From Gnetum montanum (lineage: Eukaryota; Streptophyta; Gnetopsida; Gnetales; Gnetaceae), in assembly GCA_015680685.1 (NCBI GenBank), contig MNCI01015858.1, positions 62,730 to 126,729 of the forward strand: a DNA stretch of 64,000 nt. Reading direction: 5' to 3'. Each line of letters opens with the position of its first letter. Positions within the stretch are counted from its first letter, which is position 1. This document shows positions 1 through 11,955 of this stretch, one piece after another. The notes under the pieces were generated by a model. It saw only the letters and a program-made list of their open reading frames with translations. It searched no databases and was not told the DNA's origin. The translations under genes and the position numbers were made by a program.

Positions 1-967
1 TAAACAATTAGCCCTCTGATCAAGGTAACAATGATCATCATCGAATTTTGGTCTATCTTCTAATATTTCATTAGCTAGAACCTCACTTATGTCCTTATCA
101 TTTCCTAATGATGATGGGTCACCGAAAAGAAAGGTTCTTCCAACATGTTGATGGTATGGAAAAGTATCTTCATACACCTTCTCACACTTCCGAAAAGCTT
201 GATAATCTTGAGTAGAACATGTGTATGCAAAAGGATTTATGCCTAGAGCTTCATCAATATCATCATTCAAAAAATATTCACCAACTCCTAGCTTAACCAC
301 TCCAACAAAATGATTTTTGTTTGATTTCCTGGAGATTTATTTTGTTGATCAAAAGTCGTCACCACTTGCTTATAAAAGGGTTTCCTAGGTATAATCATAT
401 ACTCTAATTTTCCTTTGATAGAGATCAATAATTCTGAGAAATTCAACCTAAAGAAGCCTCCAAACTTGGCTCCAAAATTCATAGATAAGAGCATACCATA
501 AGTGGATTACATGTCAAATACTAGGATATCCATATAACATGTAAATGTAGGGTATTGTTTAAGTTGTACCTTTACTTTTTTTTACTGACCCTATATCGGT
601 ACGTTAGATCAATCAAGTTGAATCACACTTTTCATTTGTGCTATTAAAGCCTTACATACATCGAGAGGCATGACACTAACAGTTGCGCCAAAATCCATTA
701 AATAGTTATGGACATTCTTTCCGAAAATAATCAAAATGATTAGGAAAGGGGACAGTCCTTCTTGATTAACATGGAATTGTTCACATTTTGTATTGATAGT
801 GTGTCAAAACTTTCCGGGAAGTGAACTTGCCCTTTAGGAATTATGAATTTTTCTCTTTGGGTTTTAGGTGTATGAACTATATTCCAAATCACCTCTTTCA
901 TTTCATTAAAGTGTAGGAGCTCATACATTGAAATGTTGGATTTAACTCTTTTTAGATCCTCAACCAT
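1..967 (-). pseudogene. Tat-like Ty3/Gypsy protease and post-protease linker (element H)
   Basis: Minus-strand decayed pol start. From 967 downward the reading begins with a linker (DLKRVKSNISMYELL) very close to the one before the protease of element F (DLKHVKANISFYELL). It then gives a retropepsin-like stretch near 720-600 with NYLMDFGATVSVMPLDVCKA, where the catalytic Asp-Ser-Gly of aspartic proteases reads Asp-Phe-Gly. Below about 500 follows a linker frame (IIPRKPFYKQVV), and after a frameshift near 300 a frame stays open to the window edge (DEALGINPFAYTCSTQDYQA). Stops and frameshifts make it a pseudogene. RT would lie beyond the window. The family assignment rests on similarity to F. 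Confidence 0.75.
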
Positions 968-984
968 ATCATAATTCCTATGTT

Positions 985-2335
985 CATATTTGGCTTTTTG
1001 TTGAGGTGGGGCTCTTCTAAGTATAGAAGGGGGAATTGCTTGTTGTGGGGTGGTTACTTTGGATGGCTCAGATTGGTTGTTTGCATTGTTTTGACTAGGA
1101 ATTCTTCTATTTTGAGGTGTGTAGGAATTATTCCTAGTTTATTGTTGTGTGGTGTTCACAATGTCACTAACTCTATAGTAGCAAGTGTTGTATGGGTTAG
1201 GATCATCTACCATAACTTGTTATAATGAGAAAACCTCTTTGTTTCTTGTTTCATGAGGTACATTAAGGACCATAATAGAGGTTTTCCCATTTTTTTGCCC
1301 TTGGGTACTGCCACCATATGATGCCAAGAATTGTATGGGTTAATTTAACATTATCAATGTTGCCTCGTGTTATGGAGATGAAAATAATCATCATTGATTG
1401 ATGTACTTGACTTTTTTGGTTGTATAAAACCTTTGTTATTATTTCTCTTTAGCTCAACCACTTCATTGGAAAGTTCTTGCAGTAAAATTAGTATCTGGGT
1501 TTTCTATTTTTGGGTTTGAGTTGGGGGTTCAATAGAATTTGATGTTCTGTTTGGATTTATGATGGATTGGTTCAAGGCTTTTGATTGGCCATCATTCAAA
1601 ACAATGTTGGATGGTAGGAATGAAGAGGATGTGGGGCCTTGAGAGTAACTGCTTGAAGGTTAAGCAAATTGAAAGGGGAAAAGAGTCTAAGGCATAACAT
1701 TACTAATACTCATCATCCCAAATTAGGTTTGGATGTTGTTCATAAGGGTTATTTGTTCTAACTTCATGGATTTAGCCATTGCTCCTTATATTTTTGTTAT
1801 GTTTAGATCAGATTTGATGGCATAAGAAAATAATGGGTCAATGGTAGAGAGGTAGAAGTTTAGGATACCATCAAGTTATGAATGCATCTCATTTGGAACA
1901 TAGGCAAGCTGATGAAGGAATCTAAGATTGTAATCCCTAACATTTTCCTTAGGTAGCTTTCTTAAGCTGGTGAAGTTGCTAGATGCTATGGTAGGGCTTG
2001 TGAATTTTTTAAATTGAATCTAAAACTTATTTTTGAATTCTTGCCATGAGTTAATGGAGGCATTAGGGAGCATCAAGTACCATTGGGTTGCTTTAGTCCT
2101 GAATGTTATCACAAAAAGCCTACATGTTGCATCATTTTGTACAATGTTGTGGATTCCTAGTATGGTTTTGAAACATTGTATGTGTTGGTGGGCATCACTT
2201 GTAGGGGTTGTGGGATCAAAGAATAAGTTTATGTTCTAGAAGGATTTCAAGATGTCATGGTAGTTAGTAAAATTAAAGGGATTGCTGACCAATGGAGTCA
2301 AGGGTTGATGGGCTACCATCCTAGTTTGAGTTCTC
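985..2335 (-). pseudogene. Retrotransposon gag (element H)
   Basis: Minus-strand reading of a plant retrotransposon capsid (Retrotrans_gag type). Near 2330-2240 it starts with MVAHQPLTPLVSNPFNF. The capsid core follows, with TSDAHQHIQCFKTILG, ATCRLFVITFRTKATQWY, then SWQEFKNKF and a segment ending LPKENVRDYNLRFLHQLA. A Ser/Pro/Gln-rich C-terminal part runs to about 985 and leads into the protease linker. In-frame stops (about one per 60-100 codons) show decay. The plus-strand ORFs at 980-1225 and 2033-2239 are shadows of this gene. A gag structural protein would package element RNA in virus-like particles; this copy cannot. Confidence 0.8.
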
Positions 2336-3065
2336 CTACGAATAGAACTTGAAAAATGTAAAGCTTGTTGTTTCTTTAACATGAAGAGAGGAGTGACTGG
2401 TCAGTTTTGGGTAGGGGTAAGTGATTCTTATTGGGGGGTGCGCTCATAAAATAAGAATTTTGGATTATAAATGTTAAAATAAATTATAAAATTAAGTACC
2501 AAAAATAAATATTGAAATAATAAAATATTTTTTAAAATAACACTAAAATGTGTAATATTTAAAAAGAAATTTTTTTTGACAAAAGGAAAGAAAACACTAA
2601 AATACCGTATATAAAAAATTACTTTTTTAAAAAATAAATGCTTGAAATTTAAAAGGAAAATAGTTTTAGAAAAAATGAATTTTAAGTTGAGTAATTAAAA
2701 CTACTTTACCAAAGTTGGGACTTAGGTACGAACTACCAAAAATAGGAATTCAAAAATGGAAGTGGAAAGATTTGGGCAACAACAATTTTGAGAAAATGGG
2801 AAGCATAAAAATTAAAGGTCTAAAGACAAAGATTTTTAAAAAAATTTAATAGGTTCAAAAATCAAATTAGGAAATGAAATGGCTACAAAAAAATGGCAAG
2901 AAAAGCAGAAACGAAAAGGTGGGAGAAGGCCCTCTTTCTAGCACCAAAAAGGTTTTGATGTGTAAATTTTGGATATGCTAACACTTGGGAAAAACTTGCT
3001 TTAGGAGATTATTACCTAGGGCACCTCCTGTACAGGTATGGAAACCCAAGAATAGTCTCAGCTGG

Positions 3066-3205
3066 AGAGGGCTATGTAACATTTTGAAAATAATAAACCA
3101 AGTAAAATAATTGAGAATTTAAATTAAATATTTTTTTGGAGAAGGCTATGCAATGTTTTGAAAATAATAAATTAAGAAAATAATTAAAAATTTAAATTTA
3201 ATGTT
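3066..3205. repeat. Two-copy tandem duplication, unit about 70 bp
   Basis: The block beginning GAGAGGGCTATGTAACATTT at about 3066 is followed directly by a diverged second copy beginning GAGAAGGCTATGCAATGTTT at about 3138. Both continue through AAATAATAAA and end in an AT-rich AATTTAAATT segment. Confidence 0.65.
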
Positions 3206-4427
3206 TGTGCAATTTTAGAGCACAATAAAAAATCCAAAAGAAAAATTCAAATTTTCCCTAGTGTTGTTGCTATTGCCTGTTTGTTGCCGATCCATTGTGG
3301 ATGTTGCTGCAACATTGCCCATAGCCACCAGTGGATGAAAAAAAGGGAAGATGGATCCCACATTTATCACATGTACTAAGAGAAAAACATGATTGCTAGT
3401 GTCACCTTTCATTTCATATCTCCATGCATAGGAGAGAGAAAATGAAATGTAGAAGATGTCTACCACACTTATGTGGCCACCACTGTCATTGGACCATCAT
3501 CATTTGGTGTTATATTTTCCATTTGAGTGAGAAGAGAAGGCTCTAGTGCAAGCACTAGCTAAAATGAAACCCTATTGCCTACCAATAGTTCCCTTCCAAC
3601 CATTAAAAAAATAAAGGAAACTTTTGTTTACTATTCTTTGATAGCACCTACAACCATGTGGGCTATTGTTGGGTGATAAAGAAAGAAGGCTATAGCTATC
3701 AATTACTCTATGTGTGCCTTTGTAGTGTGTAACTTCTACACATGCATCACCATTGGCTACCCACCTGCAACTACTATTAACATCTATCGCATGTCTCACA
3801 CACTTGCCATTTCTTGTTGACATCCATTGCACATCTCACATACTTACTGCCATCGGTGTTTGCAATAGGAATAAGAGAGATCCTGCTACTATGTGCAGCT
3901 ATTTTTCACTTTTTGTTTGTGTTGCTATTAGTTTGACCTACAATGTGCCTTCAACTTGGACACCCCTAACTTTCAAGAAGAGGATCTTGCAACCTGCAAT
4001 GTGCAGTGTGCTATTGTCTGCATGCCTTGAACATTAGAAAAGAGGTGCAACCCCTCTTGGCTACTCCCTATGGCTTCCCCCTCTCCTCTAGTTAATAGTG
4101 GCCTAAAGAAATCATTGTCAATAGGCAACTATCGTTCACCACTTGCCGTAACCACTATTCATCATTAGTTACCATAGCCCCACTCTTGTATGATGTCGGT
4201 TACACCCATGATGGTTACCACTACCAGATGAAATAACATATTCACATATTCGATTGATATGTGGTGTCTAAGTAATGATGGAGTATCTTGGAAGCTATAT
4301 GTTCCACACCTTACATTGGAGGAATCAACAGCAATTGCCATAGAAATTGTGCCTACTGTTAGATCTGACATAGAATTATTAAAATCAGTCCCAAAATTCT
4401 CATGTACATCATTTTTTATGGTCATTG

Positions 4428-4931
4428 TCAACTATGAATGGAACATTCATGTACATTTATGCATGGATAGTACACAACATTTACATCCAATGCAGCTTCC
4501 CCACTCTCATCACCAAAATAAGATGCATGAATAGTGGATACATTTTTAGATAGAAAGTTGGCAATATTTGAATCATTTCCCATGCTTGGAGAGGTTTTTC
4601 CTTGTAATGCAATCATTTCAGGTTCACATGATGTGGACAATGGTTTCTTACCTTCATCTTTATGCTTAATAATATTAAGTTCAACTTTATTTGATTATTC
4701 GACTACAATGTTGCAAGATTTGTTTCCAATGTAAGTTAATTGATTTAGTGCTTTTCTGAGCTTTATATTCTTAGTGAACAAACATGTCCAACTTCCCATT
4801 ATTACTGCTTTGAAGGAAATTAGCAAGAAAGTCACAGATAGTGCGAATAGTCTAGCAATTGCATCATTTGTATGCTTTGTAGGTTTTGATAGAGCAATGG
4901 ACAAAATCTTGACAAATATAATGTTAATCAT
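4428..4931 (-). other. Unrecognised reading frame with one stop
   Basis: On the minus strand a single frame runs for about 165 codons with one stop near 4695. It starts MINIIFVKILSIALSKPTKH with a hydrophobic stretch (LFALSVTFLLISFKAVIMGS) and ends in a more polar half (HASYFGDESGEAALDVNVVY). The opposite strand is also open over most of the interval, so this may simply be low stop density. I recognise no family. It may be a relic of a protein-coding gene or transposon. Confidence 0.2.
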
Positions 4932-7129
4932 TTGTAGGATGGAATTGTTAAATATTTTTGATTATGGCCCCATGCTTGGCATGGGTGAGGTTAACCTCAA
5001 CACACACAAATAATGTTGTAGAGTGCTATCATGGATTTTTAAAAGGAAAATTCTTGATAAATATTAGAAACATGAAATACCCTCACATTTAATGGCTTAT
5101 ATGGACTTTGATAACGATACAACTATATTACTGAAACAACGCAATACATAAAGCTATAAGATATCTAATAAATAGAAAGAATAGAGAAATCAATAAGAAG
5201 TCATGGAAAAAGCCAATTGAATCTGTGATGATGATTGCAAACAAGTACTAGATAAAGAATATGAATATCTTGTGCGTAGTCAAAATTCTTTGAAATAGGA
5301 TACTTGGTACAATGTGTCCAAGGTGTTCTCCTTTAGTATTTTCTATGTGTAGATGGTCTAGCCTCAATCATTTTTGCAAGAATTCAATAAAATTTCTAAT
5401 ATTAATCTAAGGATATACAAGTGCATATAAGTTCTTCTTTAGAGATGAGCATTTTCATTCAAGACTTCTTTTGAGATAAACTCATTTATGCCTCATGAAT
5501 TCCAAGCCGTGGAGAGGCATCAAAATTAGGGATGACACTAGAGACATTCATATCAACCACTAGGAAATAAAATATTAAAGAGGTATAGAGCATAATAATA
5601 TCTTCACATGAGTAGAACAAAATGGATGTTTAGAAATTAGATAAGAAAATTGAAGCATTCTAGGATAATGCAGATGAAACCTTGACAAGAAAGATAGAAA
5701 AATTAAAAAAGATAATAAAAATTTTTGCAAAGAATATGCCCATAGATAAACAGAGTGTTCCTGATCTTGAAAAATATGTTAAGTAGATTTAGTATAATTT
5801 TTTGTTCTTAGTAAATGAAAATGGTTTGCCAAGCAACAAAAGATTGTCAAGTTGAGATAGCCCTCCTAAAAATTGACACCAAAATTTGTCTAACCCAAAA
5901 TGTCATAGAAAACTATTTATAGAGGGTAGAAATACATTCTTGGTTCACTGACCTATATTTGAATATGTAATTTAATATTGTTAATTGTAAGAATCTAACA
6001 TTTGTTATTTTCAATTTGGAGAATGTAATGAAGATAGTCAAGGTTGTAACCAAAACTCATCTCCCTCACAATCAAATATGTAGTAGTCGAATGCCCAGGT
6101 TGCATGATGGAGAGAAGTTTATCTCATTGCTGCATTTTGGATTGTGTAGAGCACATATTTTTTCTCTCAAATGCTAAAAATTTTATCCTACTATGTTCTT
6201 TGTTTCTAATTTTTTGAAAATCTCAACAGTAATTGAAACTAATATCAAGATTGAAAAAGATTTATCGATATTTCTTGTTTATACATATTTTTTGGCAAAC
6301 TATGACGCTGCTACAGATAGCAACCACTTGCACCATTAATTTCTACCTTTCACATTATGCTTGTAATTGGTTTCTACATGTACATGCCACTTGCATTAAG
6401 CTATTAACTAAAATAATAAAGTGTTTTTTTTTTAAGAATGCTAGTTCACGTGATTTACAACATCGTAGTTCATACTAGCAAACTCCAAGTCCAATGCAAA
6501 ATGCAAGTAGTCCCATTAATATTCGTTAAAGTGAAAGTACTTGCTAATCCCATATTCGTTAATGGCTAGGGTTTTATAGAGTACATCCAAATTTGACATG
6601 TCTCTTTTGTTTTGACTATTAATTCAATTTATGCTTAGTTTACAAACAATGATTTTTGTAATGAGTCATATGTTGTGCTAGGGACCATTTTCTCAAGTTT
6701 CAAATAGAATAAGCAATATTCACTTACATTATTGATACATACTTAATTCATTGACCTATGTCATTTTCAACTTTTACATTAAACAATTTAATCATATTCA
6801 TGGTTTGATTCTACATAAAGACTCCTTATGGTTCTTACCCCATCATAATAATCAGCTAGAATTTGACATGTGGTAGCTACTTCATAACTTTCCTCTATTG
6901 GGTCATCCTAAAGCGTAAGTTGAAGTTGTGATGCCATCTATTCATTATCCTCTTCTTAGACATTTTCAAATTAACTTGGATTCTATCTTATTAAAAATGT
7001 CATTAACTACTTCCTCAAGTATTAGCATGCATTTGTTATGCACTCTATAATCATTTTACTTATGATTAAATAAGTATGGAAAATACCTTCAACTTTATTA
7101 TCAATTTATCTTAATTTATGTTTTCTTTT

Positions 7130-7740
7130 CAAACAAAAGCATTTGCAACTAAATACTGTTAACTAATTTGCCTTGGATTTATTACCATAATAAAGCTTAG
7201 CTTGGTGTAAAATAGTAGGCTATCTTTATGGCTTCTCCCCAAAATGATTTTGGAAAATTTTACTCATGGAATATGGTCCTTTCCATTTCTTGAAGCACCT
7301 AGTTGTCATATTTAGTAACTCCATTTGTTGAGGTGTTCTAAGAACTAAGAATTAATGCTTAATGCCTTCATTATCATAACACTTAGCAAAATTGATAATG
7401 TTAAATTAACCTCCATGATCACTTCTAATTTTCTTGATAAAGTACCCCTTTCTATTTGAATCTTGTAGTAAAGTTTCTTAAAGAAATGAAATATTTCATA
7501 CATGTGGGCTAGTAGGATTACCCAAATGAACCTTGAGTAAGCATTAACAATAATATTGAAATATCTTTTGCCTCCTATGTTACATTTCCTAGCAAGTCCT
7601 ACTAATTCAAGAGAATGCTAGGTAGTAATATCAATTTTTCTCTTAAAGGATATGGATTTTTTCTTATCTTTTTAGCATGTTTCACATACCCTATCCTTAT
7701 TGGATAGTCCTTCATGATTTTTGTTTTGAAAGCTTGGGCT
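7130..7740 (-). pseudogene. Ty1/Copia integrase fragment
   Basis: Minus-strand reading matches the GAG-pre-integrase and integrase core of Copia elements in order. It shows DRVCETC (zinc-finger end), a segment ending GGKRYFNIIVNAYSRFIWV (normally VDDYSRFTWV, so the first catalytic Asp is lost), KKIRSDHGG (second Asp present), and RTPQQMELLNMTTR (normally PQQNGVVERKNRT, so the catalytic Glu is lost). Several stops are present. No Copia RT or LTR was found nearby, so this is an isolated dead fragment. It is the only Copia signal in a window otherwise dominated by Gypsy elements. Confidence 0.8.
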
Positions 7741-10700
7741 TTCAAAGAAATAAGTGGCAAATTCTTCTATGTCATAACTAGTTGTCTTCTAATTTGCTAA
7801 TTAAACACTTAAAATTATATCTACTTAATTCAAAATTATCAATAATATATACATTACTAGATCTATTTCCCATGAGGATTACTTCATCAATTTTAACATC
7901 CTTAATAATTTAGCAGTCAACTTGAAACAATACAGCAATGCATAATGCAACATAAAACTAATGAAACTAATGCTAGTACATAGTGAATTTATAACACAAT
8001 GGTTCATAAAGTAGCATGCACAACAAAAATATATGCTTCTAATTTCCATGAACAATCAAAGAAAGAAAAAAAACTAGTAGCATGAGGGCTACCAAATAAA
8101 TCTCACAAACAACATGCATGATTACTATGCCAAATTGTGTATAACATTTTTTTCTTGTGAAAGTGCCAAGGGATGTAGCCAAAGTAGGAGGATGCACTTG
8201 GCCACTTCATTGCTATAGCTTTGCTAGCTCACCTATGTTTTTCAATGCCACTTTCCTATCCATCTATAATGACTTATAAAGATCTTCATCATCTGCTCCA
8301 AATACAACAAACTCTTCCTCCTTCACATACATAACATCAAATGGTCTACCTTCCCAAAGAACTCGTGAAGAACTCATAGTCTCCAAGCTTCTACCTCTTT
8401 CTTGAAACTTTTTTTTTGTTGGGTTTCTAGAACTTAAGTAGCTCATCATGAGTATAATAATCAGATGTAATTCTTGATGGCTAATCTGAAGACTCAAGCA
8501 ACCTTCTTGTGGCTGTAATTTGCAATTTCCGTCAAAACTAATATGCAAAGGAAATAATTACCTTGTCATTCAATGTGGACTTGGATTTTTTTGGTTGAGG
8601 TTATTCACTAAATAGAAGTAATTAAGATGTCAAGTGCTATGAAGTACATTAAAGAAATATAAAAGTTAGACATATGTTAATTGGTTAGTGGCTATAAACA
8701 AGACACTTAATGTACCATTACAATTATTTATTTTGAGCATTAAACATATGCAAATGGCTATTTTGATAGCCTAGATATATACTAGTTTTAAAGATGATTG
8801 TTAATTAATTTTATTTTTTATTCTTTACATTTTATCTTCATAGAGAGGTAGTACACAGCCAATAGACAGAAGAAAGTCCAATAGAGTAAAAGAGCAAGAG
8901 GGCAATAGGAATAACTAAGGGCAATAGCAGGTTCACTTGGAGGCTATTTTACAAAATGTATGAAAATATTAGGATGAGATTCATTGCACTTAGGAGCAAC
9001 ATGCATGGGAGGAATGTCAGCACCAGGAGGCATAGTTTAGAAGAGCCCTGATACAAAGTCCTAAGGACTTTAGTTCAGTGTTGCATCTGGTGTGGCTAGA
9101 GATGCATTCCAAGCTCATTGAGTGTCACCTTTAATTCATCATGGTTGGAGGACCCAAATATTATGAAGAGGAGGCATGATGCTTCTACTTCTCACATATG
9201 TGAGATGCAATATCATTTATGATCATTCACATTGGCAAATTTGCATATTCACTAATAGAGGGCATCTTGGCAAACACACTTCACATGGTTGTTGGTGCAT
9301 GCAGGGAATTTTTCACTACTTCCATGATCGATTAAAAAACACAATTGATTTCCATGGTTCTTGAGGTTGATTTAGATGAGATAGGTTGGCCTCACAAGAA
9401 CTTCTCCCCTAAATAGAGAGTTCTTATGAGGGATATTCACACCAAACTCCTTACTATGACTCATCACCTACATGTCATGTCCTTTTTATTTATGATTCTA
9501 CTTAATTTGAAGGAAGACTATTTCCTCAAATACCCCCACATTCTGATGAGTAGGATGCAAGTCCTAACCCGGGATGCAATGCCCATTCCATTTTAGTTAA
9601 TCACATTAATTATTTTTAGGCATTTGTAGATTCTAGTACTTGATCATAATGTAAAGGAGATGTGGATGTTTAGTGAGGATCATTTGCCTTATTTGGCCTA
9701 TGCATTCTATACTCAACAAGTTTCTAAGACTCATTTTAATAATTTGGTATGGCTTCCAAATCCTTGATTGCCAAGGGATGGTAGCAAGATAGGATGGGAT
9801 GAGTTCTATGGTGATGGTGATCAACCCCATGCTATCTATGTTTAGTCACTGCAACAATACCAGTTTGGAGATGGGGCTGCTATTTTTCAATACTTATAGG
9901 TAATGGAGGCTAGGATGAACACACACATAGATGGTCTTGTCATGAAAATTGATGCATTCAAGCCTCAGATGCATCAACGTTTTGGCTACATGGAGAGGAG
10001 ATAGATATGTTTCCATGAACTATGAAACCATAGTTAGTTATACATTTTAGCAGTTTAGGATAGTATGTAGAGACAATGGTTTAGGGGAGTTGGTGGATGA
10101 CATATTTTATCTAGAGTTGATGGACATGGCCACCTCAAAGCTTGTAGCAAAGTTAGTCCCATTAGATATGGCTTAGATGAGAGATAACCCTACTGAGTCA
10201 ATTGATGACATAGTTACTAGGGTAGATTTCATGGACATAGTGGCTGCAAAAGCAATGGAGGAGGATACCCACACTGAAGATGCTGAATAGTCATTCTTGG
10301 CTCTTTTTTCTTTACCGTGTACATTGTTATGGTTATTGTCACAATCAATAAGCTTTTACTTGACTGTTGGACATGTTTGTTTGTCATTTGGTGCTTCATT
10401 TCTATATAGAACATTATGGTTATTTGTAATTAAAGTTAAAGAGTTAGGCTAGTTTTGCATTATTTATTATTCACTTTTTCAAAATGAATTGTTTCAAAGA
10501 TGCTAAAATAAATGAAATAACCTTATTGTAACTAAGCAAAATATTGATTGCATTCTTCATTTCTATAGTTGGGAAAATAATTTCCAATTTAAGATGATAA
10601 TATGTGGTCTCTCCATTTAGTCAAAATAAAAAATTTAACATATTGCGAGGACATGTGGTTTGCATACCATCATAGTAAATAATTTCTATTGAGACTTTCA

Positions 10701-10793
10701 AGTTGCATCCTCATGCATTGGTAAATTCTAGGGTTTATTCGAAGATGTGATAACTTGTGAGGTGCACTGTAGATGAATCCTGTGGATCACATC
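7741..10793. other. Unassigned stretch between the Copia fragment and element D
   Basis: A minus-strand ORF at 8264-8548 (94 codons; it includes SSSRVLWEGRPFDVMYVKEE) and a plus-strand reading at about 9640-10290 with several stops (segments LPYLAYAFYTQQVSKTHFNN, DGSKIGWDEFYGDGDQPHAI and EARMNTHIDGLVMKIDAFKP) look protein-like, but I cannot assign them. The latter resembles in style the poorly defined plant transposon proteins that lack catalytic motifs. The rest shows nothing recognisable. Confidence 0.35.
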
Positions 10794-10798
10794 TTCCC

Positions 10799-11707
10799 TA
10801 ATGAGCAATAAAGTACTCCTATGCTAAACCATACAAATCATGGTTGAATTTTATGGACTCTATGTCTTCTAGTACGCTACTCTTTAGAAAGTGAACTTTG
10901 CCCTAACAGTCATTCGTTGTCTTCCCAATTACACTTGTGATGTACAAAGGTATGATTAAGTGTAATCAAGGCACCTAATTTTTCTTATTTTATGTTTTAT
11001 GTTTTTGGTGATTTAAAATATAGAAATTGAATAATTTAATAGCTAATTTAATTTATCTAATTAACTAATCTCTAACTATTCCTAACAGAAGTATCTAGTC
11101 CCACTTTCCGTACACATCTTGAACACATACAACACTACTAGGCTACCAAGTGTTAAGTGCTACTAGGATTACCAAGTGTTGTATGTTATGCTTAAAGTAG
11201 TTGTACTTATGTGTTTAATCTATTTAACATAATTAATTAATCAAATGAAGTATAATTTAGCTTAATTAATTACATAATTAGAGAAAATAGTAAATGCAAA
11301 AATAAATCATTATTCTATTTCAAGTGTTGCAAGGTTTGATCAAAAGGCTCGTATTTATTTTTGTTCACACTGGTATGCTTAGGTACATCAGTGCTCAAAT
11401 AAAGATCTGTAAACTTTTTGACTCGTATTGCAGGCACTCAAAGAAATATTCTATCTCTCAAATGATAAAGCTGCAAGAGCTTTGCTAAAACTATGCCTTC
11501 ACCTCCCATAAATATGGCTCGTAAGTGTGTATTTATAAACTTCATTATCGAGCTATGTCGATGGGGCACCATAGATGTAGCAAATGCTATGTCAATGCAG
11601 CCCCATTAATAGGGCAACACCATGTAAATGGGGCTATGTTGATGGGGGCTAGTTAACAAGGCCATGTTAACGGGGATCCATTAACATGACACTTTGATAC
11701 TTTATCT
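10799..11707 (-). repeat. 3' LTR of element D
   Basis: About 909 bp, read on the minus strand. Its upper end (worn form of CTCATCA at 11701-11707) abuts a polypurine tract whose plus-strand form is TACCTCCATGACT; element B has ACCCCCATGACT at the same place. Its lower end TAATGAGCAATAAAGTACTCC aligns with TGATGAGTGGTCAAGTACCCC of the 5' LTR. A TATA-like GTTTATAAAT lies on the minus strand at 11531-11540. Between TATA and the upper end are tandem GATGGGGC/CCATAGATGTAGC units. Confidence 0.85.
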
Positions 11708-11955
11708 TACCTCCATGACTAAATGAAAACTCATTCTTGAGTTCCTTTACAAAATTGGGAAGGTATGGAATTATTAACTTACTCTTGACATAACAACTAA
11801 CATAATAAAACTAAGTGTCCAAGTGTATAAATCAATAATATTACAAACAATTTGTGGTATTCATGACACAAAATTGAACACCATGACATGACTACTCAAA
11901 ATTGAACAACACATCCTTTGATGGAATGAAGGTGGTTGAGAAGATCAAAAAATCC

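Larger units (their letters stand above)
2336..7120. other. Unassigned AT-rich stretch
   Basis: No gene is recognised here. 2440-3200 should include the leader and perhaps the 5' LTR of element H, but I could not place an LTR end or a primer-binding site. Small ORFs occur on both strands at 3.2-5.0 kb without a known motif. A Lys-rich plus-strand reading near 5640-5850 (TRKIEKLKKIIKIFAKNM) also has no recognised family. 5.0-7.1 kb otherwise shows frequent stops in all frames I read. Confidence 0.5.
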